Below, piece after piece: positions 1 through 8,955 of a DNA stretch of 64,000 bases; the first letter of the stretch is position 1; each line of letters starts with the position of its first letter. Position numbers and translations under genes: made by a program. Under the pieces are notes generated by a model. That model searched no databases. It was not told the DNA's origin and saw nothing but the letters and a program-made list of their open reading frames with translations. Source of the DNA: Rhizobium sp. WYJ-E13 (GTDB lineage: Bacteria > Pseudomonadota > Alphaproteobacteria > Rhizobiales > Rhizobiaceae); the NCBI RefSeq assembly GCF_018987265.1, contig NZ_CP076853.1:1736001-1800000 (forward strand). The letters are read 5' to 3'.

Positions 1-23
1 CGCCGCAGCCGGCACCGCGGGCG

Positions 24-806
24 GTGGCAAAGCCGATGACGGCTGCCCGCCTCGGCGGATACATCCTCGTCGCGTTCTGGGCGCTGCTCGCGGCGCTGCT
101 GATCTTCACCGTCATCAATGGCTGGGATCCGGAGAAGTTCACGCGCTACGGGCCGCGCTACCTGCATGGCCTCTGGGTGACGCTGAGCATTGTTACGCTG
201 TCCGTCTTCTTCGGCGCCATCCTGTCGCTGCCGCTTGCCATGGCCCGCCTGTCGAACAACCGGGTGCTGAACTGGCTGGCCTACGGCTATATCTATTTCT
301 TCCGCGGGACGCCGCTGCTCGCCCAGCTCTTCCTCGTCTATTACGGCCTCGGTGCGTTCCGGCCGCAGCTGGAATCAGTCGGTCTCTGGTGGTTCTTCCG
401 CGATGCCTGGTTTTGCGGCGTCTTCGCCATGACCATCAATACCGCGGCCTATCAGGCGGAGATCCTGCGCGGCGCCATCGAAAGCGTACCGTATGGCCAG
501 CGAGAGGCCGCCGCCGCCCTCGGCATCCACAAGACTATCGCCTTCCGCAAGATCATCCTGCCGCAGGCCTTCATCGTGGCGCTGCGCCCGTATGGCAACG
601 AGATCATCCTGCTGATCAAGGGCTCGGCGGTCGTCGCCATCATCACTGTGCTCGACCTGATGGGCGAGACGCGCTACGCCTTCTCGCGCACGTTCGATTA
701 CCAGACCTATCTGTGGGCGGCGATCTTCTATCTCGCCATCGTGGAGGCGCTGCGCCACCTCTGGAACTGGATCGAGCGCCGTCTGACGCGCCACCTGAAG
801 CGATGA
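24..806 (+). CDS. Polar amino-acid ABC transporter permease (HisM/ArtM type)
   Basis: Inner-membrane permease of a polar amino-acid (histidine/arginine/ornithine class) ABC importer, 260 aa. It has an N-terminal membrane helix at about residues 13-31, several more hydrophobic segments, and the EAA loop that docks the ATPase at about 161-182 (REAAAALGIHKTIAFRKI). The start is GTG at the window edge. The family is normally encoded next to a second permease, a binding protein and an ATPase, which would lie to the left, outside the window. The substrate cannot be read from the permease alone. Confidence 0.88.
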   Translation: MAKPMTAARLGGYILVAFWALLAALLIFTVINGWDPEKFTRYGPRYLHGLWVTLSIVTLSVFFGAILSLPLAMARLSNNRVLNWLAYGYIYFFRGTPLLAQLFLVYYGLGAFRPQLESVGLWWFFRDAWFCGVFAMTINTAAYQAEILRGAIESVPYGQREAAAALGIHKTIAFRKIILPQAFIVALRPYGNEIILLIKGSAVVAIITVLDLMGETRYAFSRTFDYQTYLWAAIFYLAIVEALRHLWNWIERRLTRHLKR

Positions 807-967
807 AGAAATTTGGCAGCACTCTCCTATTGCTGCTGCCAAGCCTTTGAAATCAAAACAAATAGCTCTTTCTCCCTGCATCTGTCAAGCTTCGGTTAAC
901 CACCGCATGATTTCATTTCATGTGGCGCTAACAAGCGCGGAGTGGGAACAAGAAGAAGCGAGACAAA

Positions 968-1234
968 ATGCACAAGGACATGGAAAAACAGCTTGAGGGC
1001 TATGGGCTGACGACGGCCCAGATCCTCTATCGCATGCCGGATCACCCGGCCTTTCTCCAGACCTATATCTGGCAGGACTACGACCTCGCCCCGGACTTTC
1101 CGGAAATGCGCGGTTTTCTGAAGTTCTGGCAGGAGAAGCTGGACGGACCGCTGCATTCGGTGCGCTATATCCACCGCAGGCTCATTTCGGCAACGGAGTG
1201 GCGCTCTCTTAAGGGCGAATTCATATTGCACTGA
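968..1234 (+). CDS. usg: Usg-family small protein
   Basis: An 88-residue cytoplasmic protein of the Usg family, recognised by its conserved TTAQILYRMPDHP, YIWQDYDLAPDFP and DGPLHSV stretches. The family is widespread in Rhizobiales and is historically mis-named after aspartate-semialdehyde dehydrogenase, although it is far too short for that enzyme; its function is unknown. The gene stands alone between the permease and a methyltransferase, with a modest purine-rich ribosome site (AAGAAGCGAGAC) before the ATG. Confidence 0.85.
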   Translation: MHKDMEKQLEGYGLTTAQILYRMPDHPAFLQTYIWQDYDLAPDFPEMRGFLKFWQEKLDGPLHSVRYIHRRLISATEWRSLKGEFILH

Positions 1235-1277
1235 GATTGCAGTTGCGATGGTAAGCTGTGGGCTCTAAAACGCCCGC

Positions 1278-2099
1278 ATGAACAAAAAGAAGATCGACGA
1301 AGAGGCTCTCGCGGAAGCCTATAACCGCGCTCTTGCGCTTGAAAAGGCCGGCGATATCGATGCTGCCGTGGACGCCTATCAGGAAGTCCTGGCAATCGAT
1401 CCCGACGATCACGGCGGCGCGGCCGTCCGTATTGCCTCCATGGGCCGCGGCGAAACGCCGGTTCGCGCACCGGACGCCTATGTCGAAACCCTCTTCGATC
1501 AGCATGCCGAAGTCTTCGAGGACGTGCTGGTGGAACAGCTCGGCTATCACGTGCCGATGCTCGTGCGCCAGCGCCTGCAGGATCTGAAGCTCGGCCCCTT
1601 CAAGCGCATGCTCGATCTCGGCTGCGGCACGGGCCTCACCGGCACTGCGCTGAACGATCTCTGCGAGGAGATGATCGGCATCGACATCTCCGAAAACATG
1701 GTCGTCATCGCCGACGAGAAGGAAGTCTATGAGACGCTCTTCGTCGCCGAGGTCGAGGATTTCCTCGACGACAATGACGAGGACCCCTTCGACCTGATCA
1801 CCGCCACCGACGTGCTGCCCTATCTCGGCGCGCTCGAACCGCTCTTCTTCGGCGCTGCCGAGAATATGAACACCGGCGGCATCTTCATCTTCTCTTCGGA
1901 AACCCTGCCCGACAGGCTGGCGGACGGCCGCCCCTATATGGTCGGCCCGCACCAGCGCTTCATCCACACCGAGACCTATATCCGCGAACGCCTGGCCGCC
2001 ACCGGCTTCGAGCTCATCGAGATCATGGAGATCAACGTGCGCATGCAGGAGGGACAGCCGAGCCCCGGCCATCTGGTGACCGCGCGTTATACGGGCTGA
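1278..2099 (+). CDS. TPR-containing SAM-dependent methyltransferase
   Basis: A 273-residue soluble protein. Residues about 11-42 form a single TPR-like helical hairpin (AYNRALALEKAGDIDAAVDA), followed by a class I methyltransferase fold with SAM motif I at 111-119 (MLDLGCGTG) and an acidic motif II (IGIDISENM). Rhizobial homologues are annotated as TPR-repeat methyltransferases with unknown substrate. It is 44 bp after usg on the same strand, so they may be co-transcribed. Confidence 0.85.
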   Translation: MNKKKIDEEALAEAYNRALALEKAGDIDAAVDAYQEVLAIDPDDHGGAAVRIASMGRGETPVRAPDAYVETLFDQHAEVFEDVLVEQLGYHVPMLVRQRLQDLKLGPFKRMLDLGCGTGLTGTALNDLCEEMIGIDISENMVVIADEKEVYETLFVAEVEDFLDDNDEDPFDLITATDVLPYLGALEPLFFGAAENMNTGGIFIFSSETLPDRLADGRPYMVGPHQRFIHTETYIRERLAATGFELIEIMEINVRMQEGQPSPGHLVTARYTG

Positions 2100-2167
2100 A
2101 GGCCATCTGGCATTTTGCGGGCGCTTTGCTAATTTCCTGACCTGATCTCTTCAGGAAAGGTCAACGC

Positions 2168-2851
2168 ATGGCGCTCGTTCTCTACCAGCATCCGCTTGCC
2201 TCCTTCTGCCACAAGGTGCTGATCGCGCTCTACGAGTACGGGACGCCCTTCGAAAACCGCTTCGTCGATCTCGCCGACGAACAGTCGAGCGCCGATCTCC
2301 TGCGCTTCTGGCCAGTCGGCAAGATCCCCATCCTGCGGGATGAGACGCGCGACAGCACGATTCCCGAAACCAGTGTTATCATTGAATATCTGGACCGGCA
2401 TTATCCCGGCCCTGTGTCCCTCGTGCCAGAGGAAACCAATGCCGGCCTGCAGGTGCGCCTCTGGGACCGCTTCTTCGATCTCTATGTGCAGGTGCCGATG
2501 CAGAAGATCGTCATCGACCGGATACGCCCGGAAGGCTCGGCCGATCCACACGGCGTCAATGAAGCGCGCGGCATGCTGCAGCTTGCCTATGACATGGTGG
2601 AAAAGCAGATCGACGGCAAAGCCTGGATCACCGGCGACGCCTTCACCATGGCCGACTGCGCCGCCGCACCCGCCCTCTTCTATGCGCGCACGCTCGTGCC
2701 CTTCACGGAGAAACGACCGGGGCTCGAAGCCTATTACCGCCGCCTGCTGGAGCGCCCCTCCTTCGCCCGCGCGCTGAAAGAGGCGCTACCCTATTTCAAG
2801 TTCTATCCCTATAAGGAAAACCTGCCGGACGAGTTTCGGCTGCAGGAATAG
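2168..2851 (+). CDS. Glutathione S-transferase family protein
   Basis: 227 residues. The N-terminal thioredoxin-like half (about 1-80) carries the cis-proline region around KIPILRDE and an ETSVIIEYLD glutathione-contact motif; the C-terminal half is helical with the N-capping box-like TMADCAAAP. This is the usual two-domain GST layout and length. A good ribosome site (AGGAAAGG) precedes the ATG. It faces another GST-fold gene on the opposite strand, tail to tail, with a 15 bp gap. Confidence 0.85.
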   Translation: MALVLYQHPLASFCHKVLIALYEYGTPFENRFVDLADEQSSADLLRFWPVGKIPILRDETRDSTIPETSVIIEYLDRHYPGPVSLVPEETNAGLQVRLWDRFFDLYVQVPMQKIVIDRIRPEGSADPHGVNEARGMLQLAYDMVEKQIDGKAWITGDAFTMADCAAAPALFYARTLVPFTEKRPGLEAYYRRLLERPSFARALKEALPYFKFYPYKENLPDEFRLQE

Positions 2852-2866
2852 CAGGCGCCTGCCGTT

Positions 2867-3517
2867 CTAGTGAGGGTTCGAATAGCCGGCCTGCTGGGAC
2901 GGATGGGCGTCCGCAAATTCCGGCATGTCGAAGCAGCGCTTTCCGAGAGTCGCCACGGCTGGAAAGGCAGAGAGGTCAATCTTGTTGAACTCTGCCAAGA
3001 CGATCTGGCCGGCGATGCAGATATCGGCAATGCCAGGGGTCTCGCCCAGCGCGAAGGGTGTGGGCGGGCGCCGGGTGAGCAGGCGCTCGTAGGTCGCAAG
3101 TCCTTCCGTCGTCCAATGCCGGCACCATGCCTCGATCGCGGATGCATCGGCGCCGAATGCCTGGCCGAGATGTTTGCGCACACGCGGCACGATCAGTGGA
3201 TGGGCATCGGCGACGGCAACCAGCGCCAGCGACCGGGCATAGGCTTTCTCTCTTGCTTCAACAGGCATCAGCCTTGGCTCGGGATGGATATCATCAAGAT
3301 ATTCCATGATCGCCAGCGACTGGAAGACCCGGTGACCGTCCTGAACCAGCGTCGGCACGACACGCTCGGCATTTACTTCCGCATAGGCAGCATCGAACTG
3401 ATGCCCGGAGAGGATGTCGATCTCGATTTCCTCGAAAGGCAATTTTTTCAAGGCAAGCGCGACGCGGACGCGAAACGCCGCGTTGGAGCGCCAGAAGCCG
3501 TAGAGTTGAATGGTCAT
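2867..3517 (-). CDS. Zeta-class-like GST, maleylacetoacetate isomerase-related
   Basis: 216 residues from the ATG at 3517, which starts directly at the beta-1 strand (MTIQLYGFWRSNAAFRVRVA); longer in-frame starts add only non-conserved sequence. Overall it matches the maleylacetoacetate isomerase/zeta GST family, including VPTLVQDG and the QSLAIMEYLDD motif. The family's catalytic SSCxxRVR motif is changed here to SNAAFRVR, so the cysteine is missing. Isomerase activity is therefore doubtful; a general GST role is possible. No tyrosine-degradation genes adjoin it. Confidence 0.75.
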   Translation of the reverse strand: MTIQLYGFWRSNAAFRVRVALALKKLPFEEIEIDILSGHQFDAAYAEVNAERVVPTLVQDGHRVFQSLAIMEYLDDIHPEPRLMPVEAREKAYARSLALVAVADAHPLIVPRVRKHLGQAFGADASAIEAWCRHWTTEGLATYERLLTRRPPTPFALGETPGIADICIAGQIVLAEFNKIDLSAFPAVATLGKRCFDMPEFADAHPSQQAGYSNPH

Positions 3518-3672
3518 GGGAGTGATCCGCTTTCCATTGAATGCCAAGTCTCGCGACAACGCGAACCTACCCTGTCTAGCAGATGATCTGCCCTCGCGTC
3601 TCACTTCGCGCCATTGCAGCGACGCAATGTCACCTTGCAGGCTTTCCAGTGCGCGACGAAATCTCCCGCGCG

Positions 3673-3957
3673 CTAAGCCTTCAGAAAGGACAGCCGCTCA
3701 TCGACGCGGCCTGGCGAAATCTCCAGGATGTCGGCGCTGACGACGCCTTCGGCAACGAACGGATCGTCCTTCACCCGTATCTCCAGATCCTCACGCGCAA
3801 TACCGTGAGCGAGAATGGCGCCACCGGCATTGGGCTGAAGACTGCCGATCAACTGGAAAACGCCATCATCGAAACCGCGCTTGATCCAGGCATTGTGCCC
3901 TTCCATATGCTGCGGCGCCTTGCTCTTGTCGGCAAATTTCAGTGTGACGATAAACAT
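3673..3957 (-). CDS. YciI-family protein
   Basis: 94 residues with the YCII ferredoxin-like fold: a conserved H at HMEGHNAW, a GSLQPNAGG turn and the typical DPFVAEGVVSADILEI C-terminal strand. YciI proteins are small possible enzymes related to muconolactone isomerase-like folds, with no settled function. It lies 34 bp downstream of a TetR gene on the same strand, so the two are very probably one operon controlled by the operators at 4593-4633. Confidence 0.85.
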   Translation of the reverse strand: MFIVTLKFADKSKAPQHMEGHNAWIKRGFDDGVFQLIGSLQPNAGGAILAHGIAREDLEIRVKDDPFVAEGVVSADILEISPGRVDERLSFLKA

Positions 3958-3991
3958 TCGATATCCCTCAGTTCACTTGATGATGAAAAGA

Positions 3992-4576
3992 TCAGGCGGC
4001 ACGTGCGCCACCGGCAATTTCCGCGTCCAGCCAGGCGCTCATGTCTTCCACCTCACGGCGGATAAAACCTTCATCGCGGAAGGCTGCGGCAAGTGAAGCA
4101 ACACCCTGGCTTCGCATCAGCACATGCATGGAAAGCGCATCGGCATCCGCTCCCCTGCCAAGCGCTGCAAACTGGCGCCTCAGCCAATCGCGAAACAGCG
4201 TGAAAAGCTCGGCGGCATCGGCCTTGGCCACATGATCGAGCTTCGCAAGCTCATTGCAAAGCGTGCCCACGGGGCAGCCATAGGCCATGATCTTGGTGCG
4301 GTTCACGATGAGGATATTGAAGAAGCTGCGGATGCGGTCGACAGGCTCATCGTCTTCGGCTTCCCACGCGTCAAGCATGGCCCGCGTATTCGCCATCCTG
4401 AGCGCAATCACCGCATCAAGAATCTCGTCCTTGGTTTTGAAATGATAGTAGAAATTGCCCCGCGACAGGCCAACGGCACCGGCAATATGCGCAAATGAGG
4501 TCGCCTCGAATCCGCGCTCGTAAAAGAGCTGATTAGCAGCCTGCACGATCTGCCTGCGTGTACCCTCAGCGCTCAT
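3992..4576 (-). CDS. TetR/AcrR-family transcriptional repressor
   Basis: 194 residues. The N-terminal helix-turn-helix spans about 26-48 (ATSFAHIAGAVGLSRGNFYY), followed by a helical ligand domain with a cysteine in AYGCPVGTLCNE, an arrangement common in repressors that sense reactive compounds. It is followed by yciI. Two near-palindromic sites lie 17-57 bp before the ATG, which fits autoregulation. The inducer is unknown; the YciI partner suggests a small electrophilic or aromatic compound, but that is inference. Confidence 0.88.
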   Translation of the reverse strand: MSAEGTRRQIVQAANQLFYERGFEATSFAHIAGAVGLSRGNFYYHFKTKDEILDAVIALRMANTRAMLDAWEAEDDEPVDRIRSFFNILIVNRTKIMAYGCPVGTLCNELAKLDHVAKADAAELFTLFRDWLRRQFAALGRGADADALSMHVLMRSQGVASLAAAFRDEGFIRREVEDMSAWLDAEIAGGARAA

Positions 4577-4592
4577 CAGTCATCCCCACCTC

Positions 4593-4633
4593 TAGGGCAA
4601 TTGTCCTAAATCATCTCTAGGGCAATTGACCTA
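4593..4633. promoter_or_regulatory. Tandem operator for the tetR-yciI pair
   Basis: Two copies of an almost perfect 16-bp palindrome, TAGGGCAATTGTCCTA at 4593-4608 and TAGGGCAATTGACCTA at 4618-4633. Their starts are 25 bp apart, and both lie just upstream of the TetR start. The consensus half-site is TAGG(G/A)CAATTG. Position, symmetry and duplication are typical of TetR autoregulatory operators. Binding is inferred. Confidence 0.7.
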
Positions 4634-4672
4634 CGGAAATCAAGTGATTTTTGAGGAGGAACAGACGGTGGC

Positions 4673-5494
4673 CTAATGCCCGCCATCGCTGCCGAGGATA
4701 GCCGACAGCAGCCGTCCCTCGAGTTCGGCGAGCGCCGGATCGCCATGGCGGCGCGGGTGCGGATAGGGAATGGCGAGATCGAGCGCAATGCGGCCCTCTT
4801 CCAGCACGATCACCCGGTCGGCAAGATGCACGGCCTCGCTGACATCATGGGTGACGAGCACGGTGGTGCAGCCGAGTTCGCGCCAGACGCGGTTCAGCAA
4901 TTGCTGCATGCTGATGCGCGTCAGAGCATCCAGCGCACCGAGCGGCTCGTCGAGCGCCAGAATGCCGGGCTTGCTGACGAGCGCGCGGGCAAGCGCCACG
5001 CGCTGGCGCTGGCCGCCGGAAAGGCGCGTCGGCCATTCACCCGCTTTTTCGGCAAGCTGCACTTCGTCAAGAACGGCTTTCGCTTCCTCGCGCGCGCGCT
5101 TCTTCTCGATCCCCTCGCCGAGACCGACGACGACATTGTCGATGACGCTGAGCCAGGGCAGAAGCCGCGGCTCCTGGAAAACGATGCGGGCATTCGGCTG
5201 TATCTCGACGCCGTCGGCACCCTCGAAGCGCAGTTCGCCTGATGTCGGTTCGTCGAGGCCCATCAGGATGCGCAGCAGCGTGCTCTTGCCGCAGCCGCTC
5301 TTGCCGATGACGGCGACGAACTGGCCGGCCGGAATATGCAGGTTGATGCCGCGCAGCACCCTGTTGGCACCAAAGCTCTTTTCGAGGCCGGAAAGCGTGA
5401 TCGCCGCAGCACCGGCACCCGCCGCAACGGCCGGGCTCTCATCGAAATCCACTGCTTCCGAAGGATGGAAACGCTCATGCGTGATGACGGCCAT
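4673..5494 (-). CDS. ssuB: Aliphatic sulfonate ABC transporter ATP-binding protein
   Basis: 273 residues from the ATG at 5494. ATPase of an aliphatic sulfonate/nitrate-type importer with Walker A at about 64-72 (GKSGCGKST), the LSGGQRQR signature and Walker B ILALDEP. Last gene of the run ssuA-ssuD-ssuC-ssuB. A much longer frame upstream exists, but it overlaps ssuC and has no conserved sequence. The assignment to sulfonate rests on the neighbouring ssuD. Confidence 0.9.
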   Translation of the reverse strand: MAVITHERFHPSEAVDFDESPAVAAGAGAAAITLSGLEKSFGANRVLRGINLHIPAGQFVAVIGKSGCGKSTLLRILMGLDEPTSGELRFEGADGVEIQPNARIVFQEPRLLPWLSVIDNVVVGLGEGIEKKRAREEAKAVLDEVQLAEKAGEWPTRLSGGQRQRVALARALVSKPGILALDEPLGALDALTRISMQQLLNRVWRELGCTTVLVTHDVSEAVHLADRVIVLEEGRIALDLAIPYPHPRRHGDPALAELEGRLLSAILGSDGGH

Positions 5495-5562
5495 GGCTTG
5501 TCTCTCTCTATTTTCGCGCAATTCCGAACGCAGAACCGCTGCACGCCTTTGCTTGAATTGCC

Positions 5563-6429
5563 CTATTTCGCATAAGCCGGGTTCCACTTGAGCGTCTGAC
5601 GCTCCAGGGCGCGGGCGACGACATCGGCGAGCTTGCCGAGCACGGCATAGATGACGAGCGCCAGCACCACGACATCGGTCATCATGAATTCGCGGGCATT
5701 GTTGGCCATATGGCCGATGCCCGAGGAAGCGGCAATCGATTCCGAGACGATCAGCGTCAGCCACATGATGCCGAGCGCATAACGTAACCCGACGAAGATC
5801 GACGGCAGCGCGCCGGGGAAGATCACCTTGCGAAACAGCGTCCAGCCGCTCATGCCGTAGACCTTGCCCATCTCGATCAGGTCCCGGTCGACATTGCGCA
5901 CGCCATGATAAGTGTTGAGATAGACGGGGAAGAGCACGCCGAGCGAGGTGAGAAACAGCTTCGATTCCTCGCCGATCCCGAACCAGAGGATGACGAGCGG
6001 GATCATCGCCAGATGCGGAATGGTGCGCAGCATCTGCAGCACCGTATCCGTCAACTGTTCCGAAAGCTTTGAGACGCCATTGGCGATGCCGAGCAGGAAG
6101 CCGATCGAGCCGCCGACGAGAAGGCCGGCAAAGGCGCGCCCGGCACTGACGAGAACATCTTCAGGCAATTGCCCCGAGATCGTCGTCGTCCAGAATGCGC
6201 TGGCGACATCGGCGGGCGACGGCATGATGCGCGAGGAAATCCAGCCGACTGAACAGCCGAGCTGCCATAGCGCGACGATCGCGAGCGGCACCAGATAGGG
6301 CAGCAGCCTGTCGCGGCCGGGCAGCGGCAGGCGGAAACCTGTCCTTGCCCCAGCTGATCTGGCCCCACCTGCCCTGGTCTTGCCGGCTTCAGCGCCAGCC
6401 CGCGCAAACGGCGTATCGAAAGTCGACAT
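5563..6429 (-). CDS. ssuC: Aliphatic sulfonate ABC transporter permease
   Basis: 288 residues from the ATG at 6429 (an upstream TTG adds nine residues). About six membrane helices. The permease-ATPase coupling loop is seen as [20 protein letters not shown]. This belongs to the SsuC/NrtB/TauC family. It is preceded by ssuD (40 bp gap) and followed by ssuB (68 bp gap) on the same strand, matching the E. coli order A-D-C-B. Confidence 0.9.
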   Translation of the reverse strand: MSTFDTPFARAGAEAGKTRAGGARSAGARTGFRLPLPGRDRLLPYLVPLAIVALWQLGCSVGWISSRIMPSPADVASAFWTTTISGQLPEDVLVSAGRAFAGLLVGGSIGFLLGIANGVSKLSEQLTDTVLQMLRTIPHLAMIPLVILWFGIGEESKLFLTSLGVLFPVYLNTYHGVRNVDRDLIEMGKVYGMSGWTLFRKVIFPGALPSIFVGLRYALGIMWLTLIVSESIAASSGIGHMANNAREFMMTDVVVLALVIYAVLGKLADVVARALERQTLKWNPAYAK

Positions 6430-6469
6430 GGATGATATCCTCGCGCTTCGGTTCAAAAATCCGGCTCGA

Positions 6470-7645
6470 TCAGGAGCCGGAAACGACCTTCAGGTTGCCG
6501 CCATGGCTACCGCCGGCGAAAACCTTCTTGCGGCCGAACTCGTTGTTGAAGCCGAGCCGCTGTTCGTCCCTCTCGATGCCGAGTTCCGGGAAGAGCAGTT
6601 CGGCGACGCGATAGGCTTCTTCGAGATGCGGATAGCCCGAGCCGATGACCGTGTCGATCCCGACCTCCTGATAGTCCCTCAGGCGTGCGGCAACAGTCTT
6701 CGGCGAGCCGACGAGCGCAGTGCCGGCACCGGCGCGCACCAGGCCGATTCCGGCCCAGAGGTTCGGAGAGACTTCGAGCTTGTCGCGGCGGCCGCCGTGG
6801 AGCGCTGCCATACGCTTCTGGCCGACCGAGTCCGATTCCTTGACGAAGCGCTCCTGCGCCTCGGCGATCGTCTGGTCGTCAAGATGGCGGATCAGGCGGT
6901 CAGCGGCCTCCCATGCTTCCTCGTCCGTCTCGCGGACAATGAAGTGCAGGCGGATACCGAAAGAGACCTCGCGACCCTTGCCGGCTGCTGCTGCGCGCAC
7001 CTTCTGCACCTTCTCGGCAACCTGCGCCGGCGGTTCGCCCCAGGTCAGGTACTTATCGACGCGGCCGACGGCGAAATCGATACCGGCATCCGAGGAGCCG
7101 CCGAAATAGAGCGGCGGGCGCGGCGTCTGCACCGACGGAAAGCCGAGCCGGGCTTCGGTCGCCTTGATATACTTGCCGTCATAGCTCGCCACACCCTTTT
7201 CCAGCAGTTCCTCGAAGACATGGAAGAACTCGTCGGCATGAGCATAACGCTCGTCATGCTGCAGATGGATGCCGTCGCCGGCAAGCTCGCCCGGGCTGCC
7301 GCCGACCACGATGTTGAGCAGCAGGCGGCCGTTGGAGATGCGGTCGAGCGTGGTGGCAAGGCGCGCATAATAGGCCGGCGATGCCGTGCCCGGACGGATC
7401 GCCACAAGGAACTGCAGCCTCTCGGTCCTAGCGGCCAGCGCCGATGCCATCACGAAGGATTCCTCGCAGGCGACACCGGTCGGCAAGAGCACGCCGGAGT
7501 AGCCGAGCCGGTCGACCGCCTGGGCGATCTGCGTCAGATAGCCGATTTCAGGGGCGCGGTTGAGTTCGGTGGAGCCGAGATAGGTTCCATCACCGGATGT
7601 CGGGATGAACCAGAGGAAATTGATCGGATCGGATGAAGCGGTCAT
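6470..7645 (-). CDS. ssuD: FMNH2-dependent alkanesulfonate monooxygenase
   Basis: 391 residues of the bacterial luciferase-like TIM barrel family. SsuD hallmarks are visible: the [12 protein letters not shown]-terminus, [34 protein letters not shown] and the [14 protein letters not shown] segment. It cleaves alkanesulfonates to aldehyde and sulfite with reduced FMN, giving sulfur under sulfate limitation. The flavin reductase SsuE that normally supplies FMNH2 is not encoded in this cluster. Confidence 0.93.
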   Translation of the reverse strand: MTASSDPINFLWFIPTSGDGTYLGSTELNRAPEIGYLTQIAQAVDRLGYSGVLLPTGVACEESFVMASALAARTERLQFLVAIRPGTASPAYYARLATTLDRISNGRLLLNIVVGGSPGELAGDGIHLQHDERYAHADEFFHVFEELLEKGVASYDGKYIKATEARLGFPSVQTPRPPLYFGGSSDAGIDFAVGRVDKYLTWGEPPAQVAEKVQKVRAAAAGKGREVSFGIRLHFIVRETDEEAWEAADRLIRHLDDQTIAEAQERFVKESDSVGQKRMAALHGGRRDKLEVSPNLWAGIGLVRAGAGTALVGSPKTVAARLRDYQEVGIDTVIGSGYPHLEEAYRVAELLFPELGIERDEQRLGFNNEFGRKKVFAGGSHGGNLKVVSGS

Positions 7646-7664
7646 GAGCGCGTTCCTTGTTATT

Positions 7665-7704
7665 GATATCTGAAATCAGCGGCATCTGATGTCAGCCGAT
7701 ATCG
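7665..7704. promoter_or_regulatory. Duplicated dyad in the ssuA-ssuD intergenic gap
   Basis: Within the 79 bp between ssuD and ssuA two near-identical dyads lie 16 bp apart: CTGAAATCAG at 7671-7680 and CTGATGTCAG at 7687-7696. They are flanked on both sides by GATATC. This could be a regulator site or an RNA structure tuning expression of ssuD relative to ssuA. No function is established. Confidence 0.3.
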
Positions 7705-7724
7705 TGACATAGGCTATAGAAGGG

Positions 7725-8690
7725 TCAGCTTGCCTTCGGACGCCAGACGATATCGCCGGTCGTGAGCTTCTTGGGCACGATGCCGAGATTGTAAAACTCG
7801 TCGGCAAGCGCCTGCTGATAGGCGGCCGCCGCTTCGGTCACGGTCGTCACGCTGCCGAGATCGGCGCCAGGGCGCTGCAGCGCCACCCGCGTGATGTCGG
7901 CCGGCACGCCTGTGATCTCCGAGAGCTCCTTGACCGTGACATCGAGATTGTCCTGCGCCGAGCGGCCGACTTTGGCGAGCTCGTCGAGCACGTTGACGAT
8001 GACCGTGCCGTTCTCGTCGGTGAAATCCTTGTTGGCGAGGAAGAAGCTGTAGGAATCGACGATGCCTTCCGCCGTCGTCAGGATGCGTGTATCCGGATCG
8101 GCCTCTGCGATGGCGAGATAGGGATCCCAGATCGACCAGGCATCGATGCTGCCATTCTTGAAGGCAGCCGCGGCATCCGGCGGCGCAAGATCGACCTGCT
8201 GCACATCCTCGGGTTTCAGCCCCACCTTACGCAAGACCTTGACCGTTACGTTATGGGCGCTGGAGCCGCGCTTGAAGGCGACTTTCTTGCCCTTCAGATC
8301 CTCCAGCGTCTTGATCGGCGAATCCTTGCGCACGAGAATGGCGGAGCCCGCCGGACTGCCCCGGTAGATGCCGACATAATAGAGCGCGCCACCCGCCGCC
8401 TGCGCAAAGAGCGGTGGCACGTCGCCCGTCGCGCCGAAATCGAGCGCACCGGCGCCGAGCGCTTCGAGCAACGGCGGGCCTGATGTGAATTCCGACCAGC
8501 TTACCGTAATCCCCTGATCGGCAAGCCGCTTCTCCAGCGCCCCACGGCGCTTGGCAAGCGCCAGCACGCCATTCTTCTGCCAGCCGATGCGGAACTCCGT
8601 TGCCGCAGCATGCGCCAGCCGAACGGACGGCAGAATGGCGGTGGCGCCTGCTGCCGCAAAAAGCCCCAGCGTTTGTCGACGTGTGATCAT
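7725..8690 (-). CDS. ssuA: Aliphatic sulfonate ABC transporter substrate-binding protein
   Basis: 321 residues, periplasmic. The N-terminus has an RR-containing export signal (MITRRQTLGLFAAAGATA), Tat-like, with probable cleavage near AHAA at about residue 29. The mature part has the SsuA/NMT1 features IGWQKNGVLALAKRRG, GALDFGATGDVPPLFAQ and SIDAWSIWDPYLA. First gene of the ssu operon. The upstream gap holds a GACAA-N6-TTGTC dyad at 8782-8797 and AT-rich sequence suitable for a promoter. Confidence 0.9.
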   Translation of the reverse strand: MITRRQTLGLFAAAGATAILPSVRLAHAAATEFRIGWQKNGVLALAKRRGALEKRLADQGITVSWSEFTSGPPLLEALGAGALDFGATGDVPPLFAQAAGGALYYVGIYRGSPAGSAILVRKDSPIKTLEDLKGKKVAFKRGSSAHNVTVKVLRKVGLKPEDVQQVDLAPPDAAAAFKNGSIDAWSIWDPYLAIAEADPDTRILTTAEGIVDSYSFFLANKDFTDENGTVIVNVLDELAKVGRSAQDNLDVTVKELSEITGVPADITRVALQRPGADLGSVTTVTEAAAAYQQALADEFYNLGIVPKKLTTGDIVWRPKAS

Positions 8691-8955
8691 CTCTATCCCC
8701 TTTTCTGGCGAATCCGCGCTCCTGCTGCGCTGGCCTGCCTGTTTCGATGGCGTGATGATGATTTAGTCTATAAATTAGATCGACAACTAAAATTGTCATA
8801 TTCGCGATATCTGAGACTTTCCCGACCCCGTTTTGTCAGGCTCGGAGAAATTTTGTTCTAAGAGAGGTCGCTTCTCCTTGGTCGGTGGCTTTCCGTCATC
8901 AGCCGTTTCCGCTAATCCTCGGAGCCTGTTTGCAAGCGGTCATGGAGAACAGCAT

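Noticed and set aside
6380..7636. A 418-codon frame antisense to ssuD
   Set aside because: Overlaps a well-supported gene completely and has no domain similarity.
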